This document shows, piece after piece, positions 28,530-41,548 of a stretch of 64,000 nucleotides of DNA. The stretch is from assembly GCA_029204225.1 (NCBI GenBank), contig CM055103.1, forward strand, positions 41,149,368 through 41,213,367, written 5' to 3'. Positions within the stretch are counted from its first letter, which is position 1. Each line of letters starts with the position of its first letter. The stretch comes from Diphasiastrum complanatum. Lineage: Eukaryota > Streptophyta > Lycopodiopsida > Lycopodiales > Lycopodiaceae. Below the pieces are notes generated by a model that ran no database searches, had not been told where the DNA came from, and saw only the letters and a list, made by a program, of their open reading frames with translations. The position numbers and the translations under genes were made by a program.

Positions 28530-29100
28530 TGGGCATTCTTTTGAAGCTCTTGGCATGCACTCTGAGATGGGACAGCCCATGTGCCCCATGCCCACAAAAT
28601 ATTCTGGGTCTCAAAATATTAACTATGCATACCTTTTCTCTTGTTTTAAGATTGTCGAGTAGCTTATGGAACAATTGACATAGTCTATCATGTATTATAC
28701 ACAGCTCGGATGGAACTTTGAGAAGGCCCAAGTGTGCCAAACAAAATGAACTTCCACAACATGATACAACACATCCTGAGTTCTTGTAGTTTGTATGTTG
28801 TGTCATGCATACCTACACAATTGTCCCCTAGGCCCAATGCCTCGAATTGCTCGAACATCATTTTTAGAGCTCTTGGCACACCTTGCAAGATGGGATGCAA
28901 GCCCAGGAGCATAAGTCCACAAAACATATCACATTCTCAAGATATTAACCACATGGACAATAAAATATGTTATATGTTATGTATATATGCTTATCCATTA
29001 GCTTATGGAATAGTTTACATATCTCATGCACTTGCTTAGGAGAAGGTCTATCATAAATAACTTGGTTCTTGAGAAGGCCCAAGTGTGTGGGACACAATAT
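28530..29100. repeat. two diverged tandem copies of a unit of about 310 bp
   Basis: 28530-28740 and 28840-29100 share ordered blocks: AGCTCTTGGCA, AAGATGGGA, CCACAAAA, TCAAGATATTAAC/TCAAAATATTAAC, AGCTTATGGAA and GAGAAGGCCCAAGTGTG. Minus-strand translation repeats LGLLK and LFHKL(L/M)D. Function unknown. Confidence 0.65.
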
Positions 29101-30180
29101 ATTCCAACTAGTATCAACATGTTTCATCTATCATGGAATAGCTAGAATGTATTACGTTTTCTAAGTGTTGTTTGTGGGCTAACGACAACTTTATCATTGT
29201 AGGATAGAAACTAAGAATTCCATTTATGTCCCTACCTAGTGGATGGAGAGTATCACAATTACTGCCCCATATGTTGACTTTCGACCTTTACCCAATACCT
29301 CATAGCATGGAATGTGTCCAAATCTAGGTTTTGGTCGACATTTTTTGGAAAATGTGTTCTCTCTCTCACCTCAATTTTCTCACCGTTATACTCTTCCAAA
29401 ACCATAACTCTAGACCACCCTAACTCTAACTATAATTTTCTTGAGAATCAGATCATAAAAAAAGCATTTTGTCCCTCGCCTCATTACACCCATTGCCACC
29501 ATTTCACACCGAAGCATGATCTCCATCACCATTGTCGATGCATTTGTGTCTCTACCCACATCTGTGGATTGAACCTACTTGTCATATTTACCCCTCTCCT
29601 TCCCATCGCTTGGAGCAAGCAAGGCATAACAACATCATTGAGAAGACATGTGATGCAAAAATCAAAACAAATTGAATTGTTGTATCCTACTCAATTGATA
29701 TGGCAATTGTTGACAAAGATGATTATGTCATCACAAACACGAGCATTGGCAACTGAAATTCATCACATATCCATAAAAGCAAGTGTTAGAAGATTCTAGT
29801 GAAGGTTCTTCTAATCGATTCTAGCTATAACAAGCGCATAAAGGATATCAGGAAGCGGAGTTAAGCCACCGAACTACAATGGAGAGTGTCAACAAATCAC
29901 ATATAAAGCCCAGTGCCTCACTACCATATTTTACGGCTATGGGAATAAAAGCATGGCCGAGTCGGAAAAGTAATTAAATCTATCTAGAATGTAATGTCAG
30001 ACACCCATAGAAGGTGCATTGTACTTGCAAGCCTATGTCGAGAGAATTCGAAGTAGATCAACTCTCAAGTGGGCCCAAAGTGAAAAGAGACCCAAGTAGT
30101 TAAAATAGAATTTGGTTTCAACAACTTTGTAAAGTCAAGTTTTTTATGGCACATGGTTTTGGGTGAACCAAAAATCCTAA
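29101..30180. other. intergenic sequence without a recognised gene
   Basis: An open frame at 29314-29799 has no known motif. The right part probably belongs to the U3 of the LTR-like segment that follows. Confidence 0.35.
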
Positions 30181-30184
30181 CCCT

Positions 30185-31060
<876 letters not shown>

Positions 31061-31114
31061 AGGAAATGGATTTTTTGTTTGTATTTTTTGCTATTGTCCC
31101 TCTTTTTGACATGT

Positions 31115-31545
31115 TTATTACTTGCCGTACTAGATTTTTTTGGGTTTCAGTTCATTTTATTACTCGCCACTTTTTCAAAGAGTAGAGCAGACATTGATGC
31201 ACCATCTGTCAGCTCGGCGAGTAATGTTTATTACTCGCCCACTATGATTATTATTCTCCGATTGTAAAATCTCAAAATTTTCTCAATATTGTTACTCACC
31301 TTCTTTACATAGCTCTCTGCACCGTCAGATCTCTCATCAAACAACCAGATTCTATTACTTGCCAAGTCGATTTTCTTCATATTTATGAGTCTAATTACTT
31401 GCCATCAGTACAGTGTGCTCAGAGATCTCAGATCTAGCCTTCTACTGTTCAACGAGTAATTAGCTATTACTCACCTATAAATCGCCAATTCAAATTTTCC
31501 ATCATTTTTTGAAATTCCCATCTTTTTCTATTACTCGTCGACTTC
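31115..31545. repeat. cluster of ATTACTCGCC motifs with dyads
   Basis: The decamer ATTACTCGCC or close variants (ATTACTTGCC, GTTACTCACC, ATTACTCGTC) occurs about eight times at 30-70 bp spacing (near 31120, 31159, 31230, 31290, 31355, 31396, 31466, 31530). Two copies pair with inverted partners: GGCGAGTAAT/ATTACTCGCC (31216-31225 and 31230-31239, exact) and GAGTAAT/ATTACTC (31454-31460 and 31466-31472, exact). Role unknown. Confidence 0.8.
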
Positions 31546-31555
31546 AATTTTTTGC

Positions 31556-31560
31556 AATCT
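31556..31560. repeat. left target-site duplication (AATCT)
   Basis: Matches AATCT at 37854-37858, directly outside the other terminal repeat. Confidence 0.6.
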
Positions 31561-31999
31561 TCATCACTATCAAATAGGCTTAGATTCGAGCGCCCTCAGA
31601 TGCCATCATTGGCTTGTAGAGACAATAAATAAACTAGCAAGTATTGCAAGCTATCATGCATGCATACAACAATGTTTGATCCTCTCATATGCTTGCTAAC
31701 AAAGCTACTGCAGAAATGACAAGAATGCCAAAGGTTGCAACCGAAATCATTCATCTCTTTTGCATACAAAGCTTTCACAACAGAAGTAAACAAGTAAGAA
31801 GGCCACCTACCAAATTGTTTTGAAGTATGCTCTCTAATCGTTGCTATGTATGCTCTCACACTGCATTTCTTGTCACGCCGAAGCAGAAGGTAAAAGAGGA
31901 TGATGAGAGAAGAGGAGAGAGGGCATGGAGAAAGCATTCAAGCCCAATCCATCCTCATATAGATGCATTTGAAACAAGAGTACTCAAGAAGCAAAGGGA
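31561..31999 (-). repeat. terminal direct repeat, 3' copy relative to the RT
   Basis: About 95% identical to 37414-37853, same orientation. On the minus strand both copies keep an open frame (here 31937-31596) reading KALYAKEMNDFGCNLWHSCHF; whether it is translated is unknown, since a shared frame may simply reflect common descent. Confidence 0.9.
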
Positions 32000-32148
32000 T
32001 TGTGTCCGTAGGATATACCTTCATTGATCTTGACCGTTGAAGTGGAATTGGTGGTTTTCAAATTTCCTCCAAAAGTTACAAAGGGTCATATATCTTTTTT
32101 AGCAAAAACCAAGGGCTAAGTGTAGGATGAAGAAGTTGCGTACCATTC

Positions 32149-32292
<144 letters not shown>

Positions 32293-32357
32293 CCACCAAC
32301 CAATACCTGTAGTTAGTGAATCCCTCAAGGGGCAGCTAGCTCCCTTCTAAGGATAAG

Positions 32358-34393
32358 CTAACTACCCACCAAGAGATTGTCAATGTTTTTAGGCAATTCA
32401 AATAGCAGTCCAGGAAATTTTTCATGAAGTAACAGCTTGTTAATTATCATACATAATTTATCACAGGCAAACCCGTTACCCTGAAATGTATCAACCAGCG
32501 TTCGTACTTCCTTAAGAAAAGTTTCTTGTTTGTTACAATAGTACATGACAACAATTCTTGCAATATAATGACCTTGTATGAATTAAAAATAGGTTTGTTT
32601 GAAGCCAGGTGTATATATTGCAGAAAGCGAAAGGGGAGGTCTCTTCTCTTATCATATTTGGAAATCAGTGAATAGCCTGTAATAGGGTCGAAAGAGATTG
32701 TAATATTCAAAAAGTTTGTTGAATTCTCCGCATTATTACTCGCATCAATCTCAAGATACTCCAAAGGATATATCCAGAATGGATTATCCGTCGTTCTAGG
32801 TTGGGTTTTATCCAAGAAGCATCCCACCATGTGATTGTTGATAAAGCAAATATCATCTATATATTGGAACGAATATTTGAAGTTATTCATATAATCGATA
32901 AGCCCGAGTTTTGCAAGTCTTTTGATAAATTGCATTTCAAAGAATAACAAAAACCAGTTGCACCATAGAAATAAGCATGAAAAGCTCATAGGTATTCCTC
33001 GGACTTGTCGCCAAGTACGGGCTCCCAATCTTACAATACAGTTGTCTATCAAGTAAGAGTTCCATTTACATAAAGTGTCCTTGTCAATATCATTCCATTC
33101 GTCTGAAGTTGCCTTTTCAGAAGCCCACTTAAAATCATTGGACCCATCGAGTCGTTGATATTTAAGTATTTTGATATTGGCAACTTTGAATGCCAAGCAA
33201 ATTAGTTTCATCATAATAGTCTTAAGACCGTCAGTTCCTTCCAATGGTATATTTTCATAGCATTTGGAAATATTTGTTGCTTTCACCGAGTATATGGATT
33301 TAGGTAGATTTAGATAGAAGCCAACTGATGAATCACATTGCCAAAGTAAAGATGTATCCCCATTTAGGACGCTCTTGTATGTTTTTGCCTTTAGGCCTGC
33401 ATCTTTCATAATGAAAGGATACAACATACGAAGAGCACTTGTCAGGAATTTTGCAAGTCTGGATTAATAGCAATCATGTGCATTTGTGATCCATCGAAAA
33501 GCATCATTATGCGTCTTATAGGTGCAGAGTAGGTATGCTATTTCTTTTGAATATAAGAAATCATCAGGAAGTAAGTCAGTCATAGATGTATTAATGTATT
33601 CTAAGGAATTTAAGATGAAATTACTTGTAGAATCAGGGAAAGGTATAAAGTTTGGGCTGTCAAGTCTCTCCATAGCCAGTTTACGTACAAGATAAATGCA
33701 AATAAAACAAGGGTTGTGTTGTGCCTTATCAATTCCATTGACGTACAAGTGTTCAGTAATCCATTTGCATTCATCATTGGCAACCTCTTTTTTATGCAAT
33801 GAAACAGTACTTCCTTGAATCCAGTTTTTATCCTTTAAAAAATCTAGGGCACTTTTCTTACAAAATTCAGCATGCATATTTATATCTGTAGTAGGGTACA
33901 TAGGTAAGAGTTCCATGAGTTTGAACCATCCATCATGTAATTCAATAGCAATACTTTGAATATTAGTATGTTGTAGTGCTATATGATTGAGGCCTTTTTA
34001 CAAAGAACGTCTAAGGACCTTACTACTAATAAAACTGCAATTTGTAGTTACAACATGCCCAAATTTATCGGAAACACAGCCTTTGAAATGTTTAAGAGTA
34101 GAACAAGAACAGCCCTGAAGATTTTCGATTTGAAAATTGTAGAAACCTTCATAAGGAAAATACCAATCCATTTTGACATTCAGCATGTATGACCAACCAA
34201 ACACTATATCATCAAAGGACTCGTGTAAGAAGCCAAATAACTGTAGTAAGATGCGAGAATAAAACTTCTTCACATGAACGGTCTCAAACATTCTATTGTG
34301 ATAAAGTAAACGTAAAAAGAGCTTTCCCTTAGATTCATGCGTGATGAGTTGTAAGCGATCCAAAGTATTTCGGATAACCTCCCTTCTTTCCAA
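32358..34393 (-). pseudogene. reverse transcriptase of Penelope-like (or rvt-related) type
   Basis: Minus-strand RT of about 680 codons, in one frame apart from stops at 33998-34000 and 33464-33466 and a late frameshift near 32520. Motifs in order: GHVV followed by SKVLRRSL(stop)KGLNH, like the KGPxF block at the start of Penelope-like RTs; YVNGIDKAQHNP (DKA block); AYLLCTYKTHND (YxxPKxHK equivalent); motif A as ATNISKCYENIP with Asn (33272-33274) where the first catalytic Asp is expected; RLGARTWRQVRGIPMSFSC with Ser for the Gly of PMG (32984-32986); QYIDDICFINN with both Asp (32853-32864); NPFWIYPLEYLEI; YDKRRDLPF; and a thumb ending FPGLLFELP at 32358. After it there is no GIY-YIG motif. 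The rvt cellular RT genes are the main alternative. Confidence 0.78.
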
Positions 34394-34433
34394 AATGATC
34401 TCGTCCTACAACCATGTCAATCCCGATAAAAGT

Positions 34434-35855
34434 TCAGCTTCTTAATTGGCAAGTCGCTCTTTGCACCGCTTCATTGTCCTTCTTTCCCCCTGTATCCAGT
34501 AAATTTTCTTCTTTTTCCTTGGCCAGACAAGACAGAGCTGGGATTATTAAGGTTGAAAGTGCCTGTATGTTTACTAGAGTTCTGGAAAAATTTACCATGT
34601 AGAGTGGAGAAGCTAGGTCTTTTGAGCAGACTCTAATGTTCTCGGCATCACCAAGATGAGCAAGGAGCTTAGCAGAGAGATTTGCGGCAAGTTCAATAGA
34701 TGCATCAATTATGTACTGGCATAGATAAAGAACGATAATCTGAGCTTTGACAATTTCCCTAGCAGGTTTGTGTAGCCAAAGGAAAAAAACATTGAGTTGA
34801 TTTTGCGATGAGGCACCCGAAAAGAAAATGCTAACATTATTCATCATATACCAAATGGCATGGTCAAACCAAATAATAGATGACTAATTTTTACACTTGT
34901 CTCCACATCTACACTTGAAGAAAGGTTGTTTTCAATTCCAGATTCTGGCTTGGTGGAGATTCATCCTATTAAAACCAGTGTCAAAATGTGCATAAATACG
35001 TGCCCAGGTTTGCTCGGAAGGGCACCGGGAGGGCTCAAATTTGCTCATACAGATAACAGTTTCAAAGGCAATAGGGGTCTCAAGAGTAGAATTTTTGTTT
35101 CAAGTAGCATGTTTACAAGTCTGGACTTCTTTCTCAGTAAGATGGGAAAGGATGCTCCAAAGCTCAATGGAAATAGGAGCAAGAAAATTGATAGAGGGCA
35201 AACTCCAAAGTTTGTACGAAGTGCAGGTAGATTCAAGTTCAATAGTGCGAGCGGGTACAAAAAGAACTTGGCAATTCTTGGACTGACAAAATTCAAAGAA
35301 AGATTGGTCACCAATGTTGCAAATATCTTGAGAAAATAATTCAAGTTGTGTGGTACCATCTTCATCCAGTTCATCTAAAAAGACCAGAGGATGAGGAGAA
35401 GAGGGTGGCTCAGGATTGGTGGGAGAGGGTTCAACAGAAAGTGGATCATTTTCTTTCTCAAGACAAGCAAAGACTTTTCTAATATTGGAGTTATAAAAAA
35501 TTTCTTCGTTCTCATATTCTTTTGCAATACCAGCCAGATTTGAAGCCAACATTTCAATGGTACTCAAAGAATCAACCTTGGCCTTGCCAAATTCCAGGTA
35601 CATCTTAACCCAATGTAACGTATCCAGGAGATCAGTAAAACAAAGCACTTTATCTTTGGGTCCCGCAACAGTTCCATTAATAAAACTATGCAACATGACA
35701 GTTTTTTTCATGCAGATAATCAGAGTTTGTATAAATATATTAGGAGAAGGGGCTCCCCATAACCCAACTCTACTGCGCCTTGAAACCAACCTGAGGACTA
35801 AAACATAAAATAGACCTATGTTAGCAATGAATCCAAGTAAGGTAAAGGTTTTCAT
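34434..35855 (-). pseudogene. N-terminal coding region upstream of the RT, membrane anchor, function unknown
   Basis: An ATG at 35855 opens a frame reading MKTFTLLGFIANIGLFYVLV, one hydrophobic helix followed by basic RLVSRRSR, as in a signal anchor. It stays open for 251 codons to 35100, including an acidic/proline segment (NPEPPSSPHPLVFLDELDEDG). The same frame resumes from 34847 to 34434 (LCQYIIDASIELAANLSAKLLAHLG) after a few stops near 35098, 34950 and 34890. A frame change then leads into the RT at 34393. It resembles no domain I know. Whether it is one long polyprotein with the RT or a separate ORF is unresolved. Confidence 0.5.
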
Positions 35856-35869
35856 ACTACCCCGACCAA

Positions 35870-37413
35870 AGGATAGTTGGATTTACACCTCAAGGATGCA
35901 TAGAGAGAGATTAACAGAGCAAAGTTCTTCTTGATAAGTCAAGACCAAAACCTTTTAGAACACTTTATTCATAGACTAACAAGGTAACGCATAGCTGAAA
36001 ATTATACAATACTAATAAAAAAAAGCACCGTAAAGCGAAACATATCTCAAGACATCCAGCTGGTACCTGCCACCATCCCACCACACAAAACCGCACAAGT
36101 TAGCACAGTGAGGAAGACAGGTGTCAATGCTGAATGTCAGTTGTTATCCATGTACAAAATACGTTAAGCTCAACTAATTAGCTTGCAAAGTAAGTAAAAT
36201 AAAGTTTATTATAGTCCAATCTCTAGTTTTTTGTTACGAGTACTACGGCCAAACCATGCTAGTATCAGGGCATCCGCCATACTGATCAGTTTGCTGGTTT
36301 TTGGTCCGTGTCGTTGAATAAAACACATAACGCATTTGAAAACAAGCCAAAAGAGCATAGCAAATAATGAGCGTGTAAGTGGTTTGTACCGGTACATGAG
36401 TTTTGCGGCAAATCCATGCCATCCCATCACTCCTGTCTGTAAACCAACAATGTACGGTGCTCGTGACTTCTTGAGCAAATCCATGCTATACAAGAGTCCG
36501 CAAACCTTACTTACCGTTCTTACAATTTTAAGTCATACTAGTGCTTAAAGACATTACCCGAGAAAATCCTTGTCTAGAAAATAACTTGCTATAGATTCCA
36601 GGGTTATAATCATTCAAAAAGCAAGCATTGATCTATTACGTGAAAAATATACACGGTTATCCTATCATACTGTTTTGTTTTAAAAAAAACCTTTATCAAG
36701 CTTACTCCATCACCCTGTGTTTTGAGCCATACTAATAGAAACTTGTGAAAATATATGCTTTTCTGACCTGAATGGTAGACAAGACCGATTATTGTGAAGC
36801 GATCACGTTTGTGGTATGTAATTGCGAGGATTGACCTTCCGTATCCATTTCTAGAAAACGTAATAGCGTAGAGGCATGTGTACGAGTAATCCGATTAGTT
36901 TATAGCATATACCAAATGAGTTTGTTGTCTTCTTTTAAAAGCAAATTCCAGAGTGTAAATCTTCCAAGTGTCATACATACCTTATACTTGCTATCAACCG
37001 GAATATACCTAACCCCTTCGTGCTCTTTTATGTTGTAGAACTGTATGAGACAGAGATAATCATGTGTATTATCATTAATCTATTATCGTAGTGAGCTCTC
37101 TTTCGATACTGAGACACACACTTAGATAACATTCGATTACAATCGTATTTTTCATCAACCGTCAGTATATTGTGATAACCACATATTTCTAGCATATATG
37201 TGTGAGAGCTTGTGAAGAATAAAGCATGTATCGTTGTCAAACCAGCGAGCTATGCTAGTTTACATACACCTACTCGTTGGTCAGCAATTTCCAACAAAAA
37301 TTCTCAGCACTGACAATGCTATTAAGCGCCTCCATACTCGCGCTGTAGCATTCCATCAATACTATTAACTACCTCAGCGATTTCATGTATATATGGTAGC
37401 GTTACCATAGCCT
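35870..37413 (-). other. 5' untranslated part of the Penelope-like element
   Basis: Lies between the right terminal repeat and the first long frame on the minus strand. A 94-codon frame at 36493-36209 (MGWHGFAAKLMYRYKPLTRS, hydrophobic in the middle) may be a remnant of an additional ORF. The rest shows no recognised motif. No tRNA-type priming site adjoins the repeat. Confidence 0.45.
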
Positions 37414-37853
37414 TCATCGCTATCTAATAGGCTCATATTCGAGTGCCCTCAGATGGCCATCGCTGGCTTGTAGAGCCAATATATAAACTAACAAGTATTG
37501 CAAGCTATCATGCATGCATACAAAAATGTTTGATCCTCTCATATGCTTGCTAACAAAGCTACTGCGGAAATGACAAGAATGCCAAAGGTTGCAACCAAAA
37601 TCATTCATCTCTTTTGCATACAAAGCTTTCACGACAGAAGTAAACAAGTAAGCAGGCCACTTACCAAATTGTTTTGGAGTATGCTCTCTAATCATTGCTA
37701 TGTAAGCGCTCACACTGCATTTCTTGTCAAGCCGAAGCAGAAGGTAAAAGAGGATGATGAGAGAAGAGGAGAGAGGGCGTGGAGAAAGCATTCAAGCCCA
37801 ATCCATCCTCATATAGATGCATTTGAAACAAGAGTACTCAAGAAGCAAAGGGA
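37414..37853 (-). repeat. terminal direct repeat, 5' copy relative to the RT
   Basis: Direct copy of 31561-31999. Open minus-strand frame at 37791-37420 corresponds to the frame in the other copy with about a dozen amino-acid changes. Confidence 0.9.
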
Positions 37854-37858
37854 AATCT
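37854..37858. repeat. right target-site duplication (AATCT)
   Basis: Matches 31556-31560 outside the opposite repeat. Beyond it, an ATAATACTCG at 37972-37981 resembles the motif cluster left of the element, consistent with one target sequence split by the insertion. Confidence 0.6.
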
Positions 37859-37984
37859 GTGTATCAGGTAATATTCCTAAATTTCGACTGTCATTTGATA
37901 ACTTTAGTCATTTCTCAACATTTGCCATTTCTTTTTCAGGGGTTTGTTTCATTTTGCTCCTGAAAATTAGAATAATACTCGTTT

Positions 37985-39697
37985 TTAGGTAACAAAAATG
38001 GTAACTTGTATCACTTGAGCATTTGCACTCGAGTTGAGCAAGCAAATCAAACTCAAGAATCGACAGATATTCTGTGGCACAAGAGGGGTTGTCACATGAA
38101 CATGGAACTCTTGTACCAAGCCAATAAGAGTCAAAGAATTGAAGGAGTCAAAATCAAGAGTCGAGAAATTTGAACTACCTGCGAATCTTGTCTTAAAGGC
38201 AAAATGACTTGTACACCTTTCAGTAGAGATGTTTATAAAGCAACGAAGGTACTGGAAATTGTACATTCACATATCTGTGGACCATTCGGAGTATTGTCTT
38301 TAGGTGATGAAAAATACTTCATAACGTTTATTGATGACTTCAGCAAGTTTGTTGTAGTATATTTTGTTCGTACAAAATCATAAGCCTTCGAGAAATTCGT
38401 TGAGTATATGAATTGGGCTGAGAAGCAGACAGGCAACACGTTGAAGCAAATTTGCACAGATCGTGGAGATGAGTACATTTCCAACGAAGGTATTATGCAT
38501 ACGAAGACTACATCATACACACCTCAATACAATAGAATTGTTGAACGAAGAAATCGTACACTAATGGAAGCTGTCAGGTGTATGATGACTCATGTGAAAG
38601 CACCAAAGCAGTTGTGGCTGGAAGTAGTGGCTATGTCGAACTATCTTCAGAATCGAATTCTGAAATCTAGAATATCAGAGCAGAATCAGTTGAACCCGAA
38701 AATGCAGGAATTCGAGACCTATACAAACTGTGAGAATATCTGATAGACAAAAGAAACCACCAGTAAGGTTTGGTCAAGTTGTTTCAACAAATATAGCCAT
38801 CAAATTTTGTGGTTTCACAGACGAACCTCAAACATTCGAGGAAGCTATTGATGGACCAAATAAAGATCATTGGATTCAAGCAATGGAGGACAAAATGTCG
38901 TCGATGTATAAGAACAATGTATGGACACTTGCACCTGTACCTAATGGAAGAAGACCAGTTAGATGCAAGTGGATCTACAATATCAAAACAGGTCCAGATG
39001 GAGATAACATCATATACAAAGCAAGGTTGGTTGCGAAAGGTTTTTCATAGAAATATGGGATTGACTACACTGATACTTTCTCACCAGTAGTCAAACACAC
39101 ATCAATTTGTTTGTTATTTGCTTATGCAATGGCTCATGATCTCAAAATCCATATTGTGGATGGGTATCGTTACACTAGAAGTTAGCAAAAAGAGTAATAC
39201 AATATCTCCAAGAATCGAAAGACTATAAACTGTGTTATTAGATTGAAGATGAATTTCAAATTGAATCTTATAGTGATGCAAGCTGGGCATCCATGAAGGA
39301 TGATAGCAAAAGTATTTCAAGAGGTTGTAATCTAGCATATGGCGCAGCCATACTTTGGATAAGCAAGAAGCAAACAACAATAACTCAATCTTCATATGAC
39401 GCCGAATATGTAGCAACAACTAAGATGGAAAACAAATTGATATGGATCAAACAAATGTTGGAAGGATTTGATGAAACTATTTTTGAACCTTATGTCTTAA
39501 TGATGGATAACACTTCAGCAATCTATCTTACGAAAGATCATTTGTTTCATTCAAAAATGACACATATAGCTATCAAGTATCATGTTATTTGGGACTTAGT
39601 CAAAAGGAAGATACTGAAGATAGTCTTCATACCTACAGAGGAAATGACAGCTGATATATTTACAAAGCCACTCAATAAAGCTTTGTTCAAGAAGTAG
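37985..39697 (+). pseudogene. Ty1/copia integrase-RT-RNase H remnant
   Basis: Reading starts mid-element at the pre-integrase block (LWHKRGCHMNMELLYQ), then integrase (YFITFIDDFSKFVVVYF; ICTRGDEYISNEG-like; YTPQYNRIVERRNRTLMEA), the RT start (FEEAIDGPNKDHWIQAMEDKM, RCKWIYNIKTGPDGD), and RNase H (YSDASWASMKDDSKSIS, WISKKQTTITQSSYDAEYVA, TADIFTKPLNKALFKK). Near 39165-39185 the RT core with its YVDD box is deleted and sequence jumps to the RVIQYLQESKDYKL block. Stops also occur in the integrase (near 38190 and 38383). The 5' half and 5' LTR are missing. Confidence 0.88.
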
Positions 39698-39718
39698 CAA
39701 AGAAGACAACTGCCCACT

Positions 39719-39729
39719 TTGAGAGGGAG
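39719..39729 (+). other. copia polypurine tract
   Basis: GAGAGGGAG directly precedes the 3' LTR and follows the end of RNase H, the expected place for plus-strand priming. Confidence 0.75.
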
Positions 39730-40351
39730 TTATAGAACACCTCAATAGACAAATCTCAATTCTACCAACAAAGTGCACAGTCTAATTGACAAAGGCTAAG
39801 AAACTGAACTCGAAATATTTTTATTCTTGTTCAAACTCGAACTCGAACTTTCTGAGAACTCGAACTCGAACTCGAATTCGAATTTGAACTCAAACTCAAA
39901 CTCGAATTTGAATTCAAATCCAAAAAAAAAAAGAACTATGGAAATAGAACGTTATTTTATATCAACCGTCTTAACAATTAGATCGATTGTTCCAGAAGGA
40001 AGAAGGCCAAAAGACCTATCATGTGACATATAATTACATGTACACTTACTCATTGTATGTACAAGGCAACAAGAGATGCATACAAAAGAATTAGAATCAG
40101 AATTACAAAAATTCGATTGATCAAAGTTTGCAACAAATGATTTTTTTTTTCGATTGTTTTGATTATCTAAAATTGTCTATCACACTCACTCATATATCTC
40201 CCAAGTCTGCATGCTTTATTCAATCAAAGTAGAAACCGCTCTATTAGTACATAGACCAAAATCAGACACGATTGATAACACTGATATTAGTTTGATTTAT
40301 TCAAACTTTCATTGTGTTCTCTGAAGGAGAATTCCTAGTATTTTTCCTACA
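39730..40351 (+). mobile_element. copia LTR (3' LTR of the remnant at 37985-39697)
   Basis: Starts TTATAGAACACCTC and ends TTTTTCCTACA. An inverted copy of the same LTR family lies at 50913-51525, which defines its extent (about 620 bp). It contains a GAACTC-rich hexamer array at about 39827-39920. Confidence 0.85.
39827..39920 (+). repeat. GAACTC hexamer array inside the LTR
   Basis: About a dozen GAACTC or GAATTC/GAATTT variants in tandem. The same array, inverted, is in the LTR at 50913-51525, so it predates the split of the two elements. Confidence 0.85.
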
Positions 40352-40358
40352 GTGACAA

Positions 40359-40781
40359 ATGCCATTCCAACTAGTTTATGATCAAGATGTCATCATGCTA
40401 GTGGAGTTTTTGGTACCATCATTGAGGGTTGCCCCCACACAACATCTTGATGAGTCCAAATCTCTACAACTGCACCATGAAGCTCTACATAGACTTTTCA
40501 AGACACCCCTATTGGCTGTACATGCATTGGCAGCTGAGAAAGCATGTCGCAAGGCATGGCATGATACTTGATTGCACAAGAAAGATCTTCATCTTGGGGA
40601 TTTGATCCTAATGTATAAAACCAAGGCGATCAAAGGAAAATTGAAGTTCATAGGCAAAGGCCCGTACCGTACCAAGGAGATCATCATCCATGAAGCCATG
40701 AAATTTGAACATCTTGATGGGACATTGTTTGGTACACCCATCAATGGTAGCCGACTACACAAGTATTGGCCACCTCATTAA
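40359..40781 (+). pseudogene. Ty3/gypsy integrase C-terminal fragment
   Basis: MPFQLVYDQDVIMLVEFLVPS matches the TPFxLVYGxEAVxPxEF block after the gypsy integrase core. After one stop (40569-40571), HKKDLHLGDLILMYKTK, KGKLKFIGKGPYRTKEI, DGTLFGTPINGSRLHKYW match the chromatin-proximal C-terminal domain (LGPF and NGSRLK.Y). It abuts the copia LTR end at 40351, so the copia element probably inserted into or next to a gypsy element. Confidence 0.8.
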
Positions 40782-41540
40782 CACAGATCAAGTTTGATGA
40801 TGACATGTAGATCAATTACGGATGAGATCTAACACTACAAATAGCCATTACAGCAAGATCCAAGCAGGATTCAAATCCAGATAGGATCAAAAGGATAGTA
40901 AAACACCATTTGTCAACAAATTTTAATGATATGCATATCCGACTTGAAGATCTCAGGCAAAAGTAGCAAAAACAAAGGTAAAAATCACTTAAACTGATGG
41001 ATTAACTACCAAATTTTCATAATAACTCTTGCAAGACTTACCATAGTCAGATCTGACCCAGATGAACCTACAAAAAGCTCTACAAGAGCTACTTGTGAAG
41101 GAACAGTAAAAAAAAACCTCTGTGAGAGTTCAGACAAGCAAAAATTTCAGAAACTTCATGCCATCAAGATCATCTTACCAACCTTCGCAGGCAAGATAAA
41201 TGGAATCAGGGCAATGAAATTGACCTGCCTATATGGTTAGATCTTGAAAATCTGATCAAAGGGGCAAGTTGGGCGAGAGTTCCTTTTCAGTGAGAGTTGA
41301 TCCCTCACATGACCTTCAAAACTCTCACAGGACACTAAATCAGCTTCTAACCCCTCGCCGACTTCTCTGTGATCCTAGAAAATTGGGAAGAAGGTCCCTA
41401 CAAAATTTGGTATGGAACTGAGCAGTGGATAGTGCACTTCTCCTAATACGCACTCTAGTTTTCCTCTATAAGAAAATTTGAGTCATTTGTCACTACACAC
41501 AACAAAGCTCTTGTCAAATTTTCAACTGGTACCACCCAAA
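40782..41540. other. gypsy 3' flank or LTR-like sequence, unassigned
   Basis: Follows the integrase tail and may contain a gypsy LTR, but no ends or TATA box were assigned. Confidence 0.35.
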
Positions 41541-41548
41541 ATCGCTCG

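Noticed and set aside
31596-31937. The frame in the terminal repeat as a host gene exon, read on either strand
   Set aside because: The segment occurs twice as exact ends of the retroelement, so an element repeat is the simpler reading.
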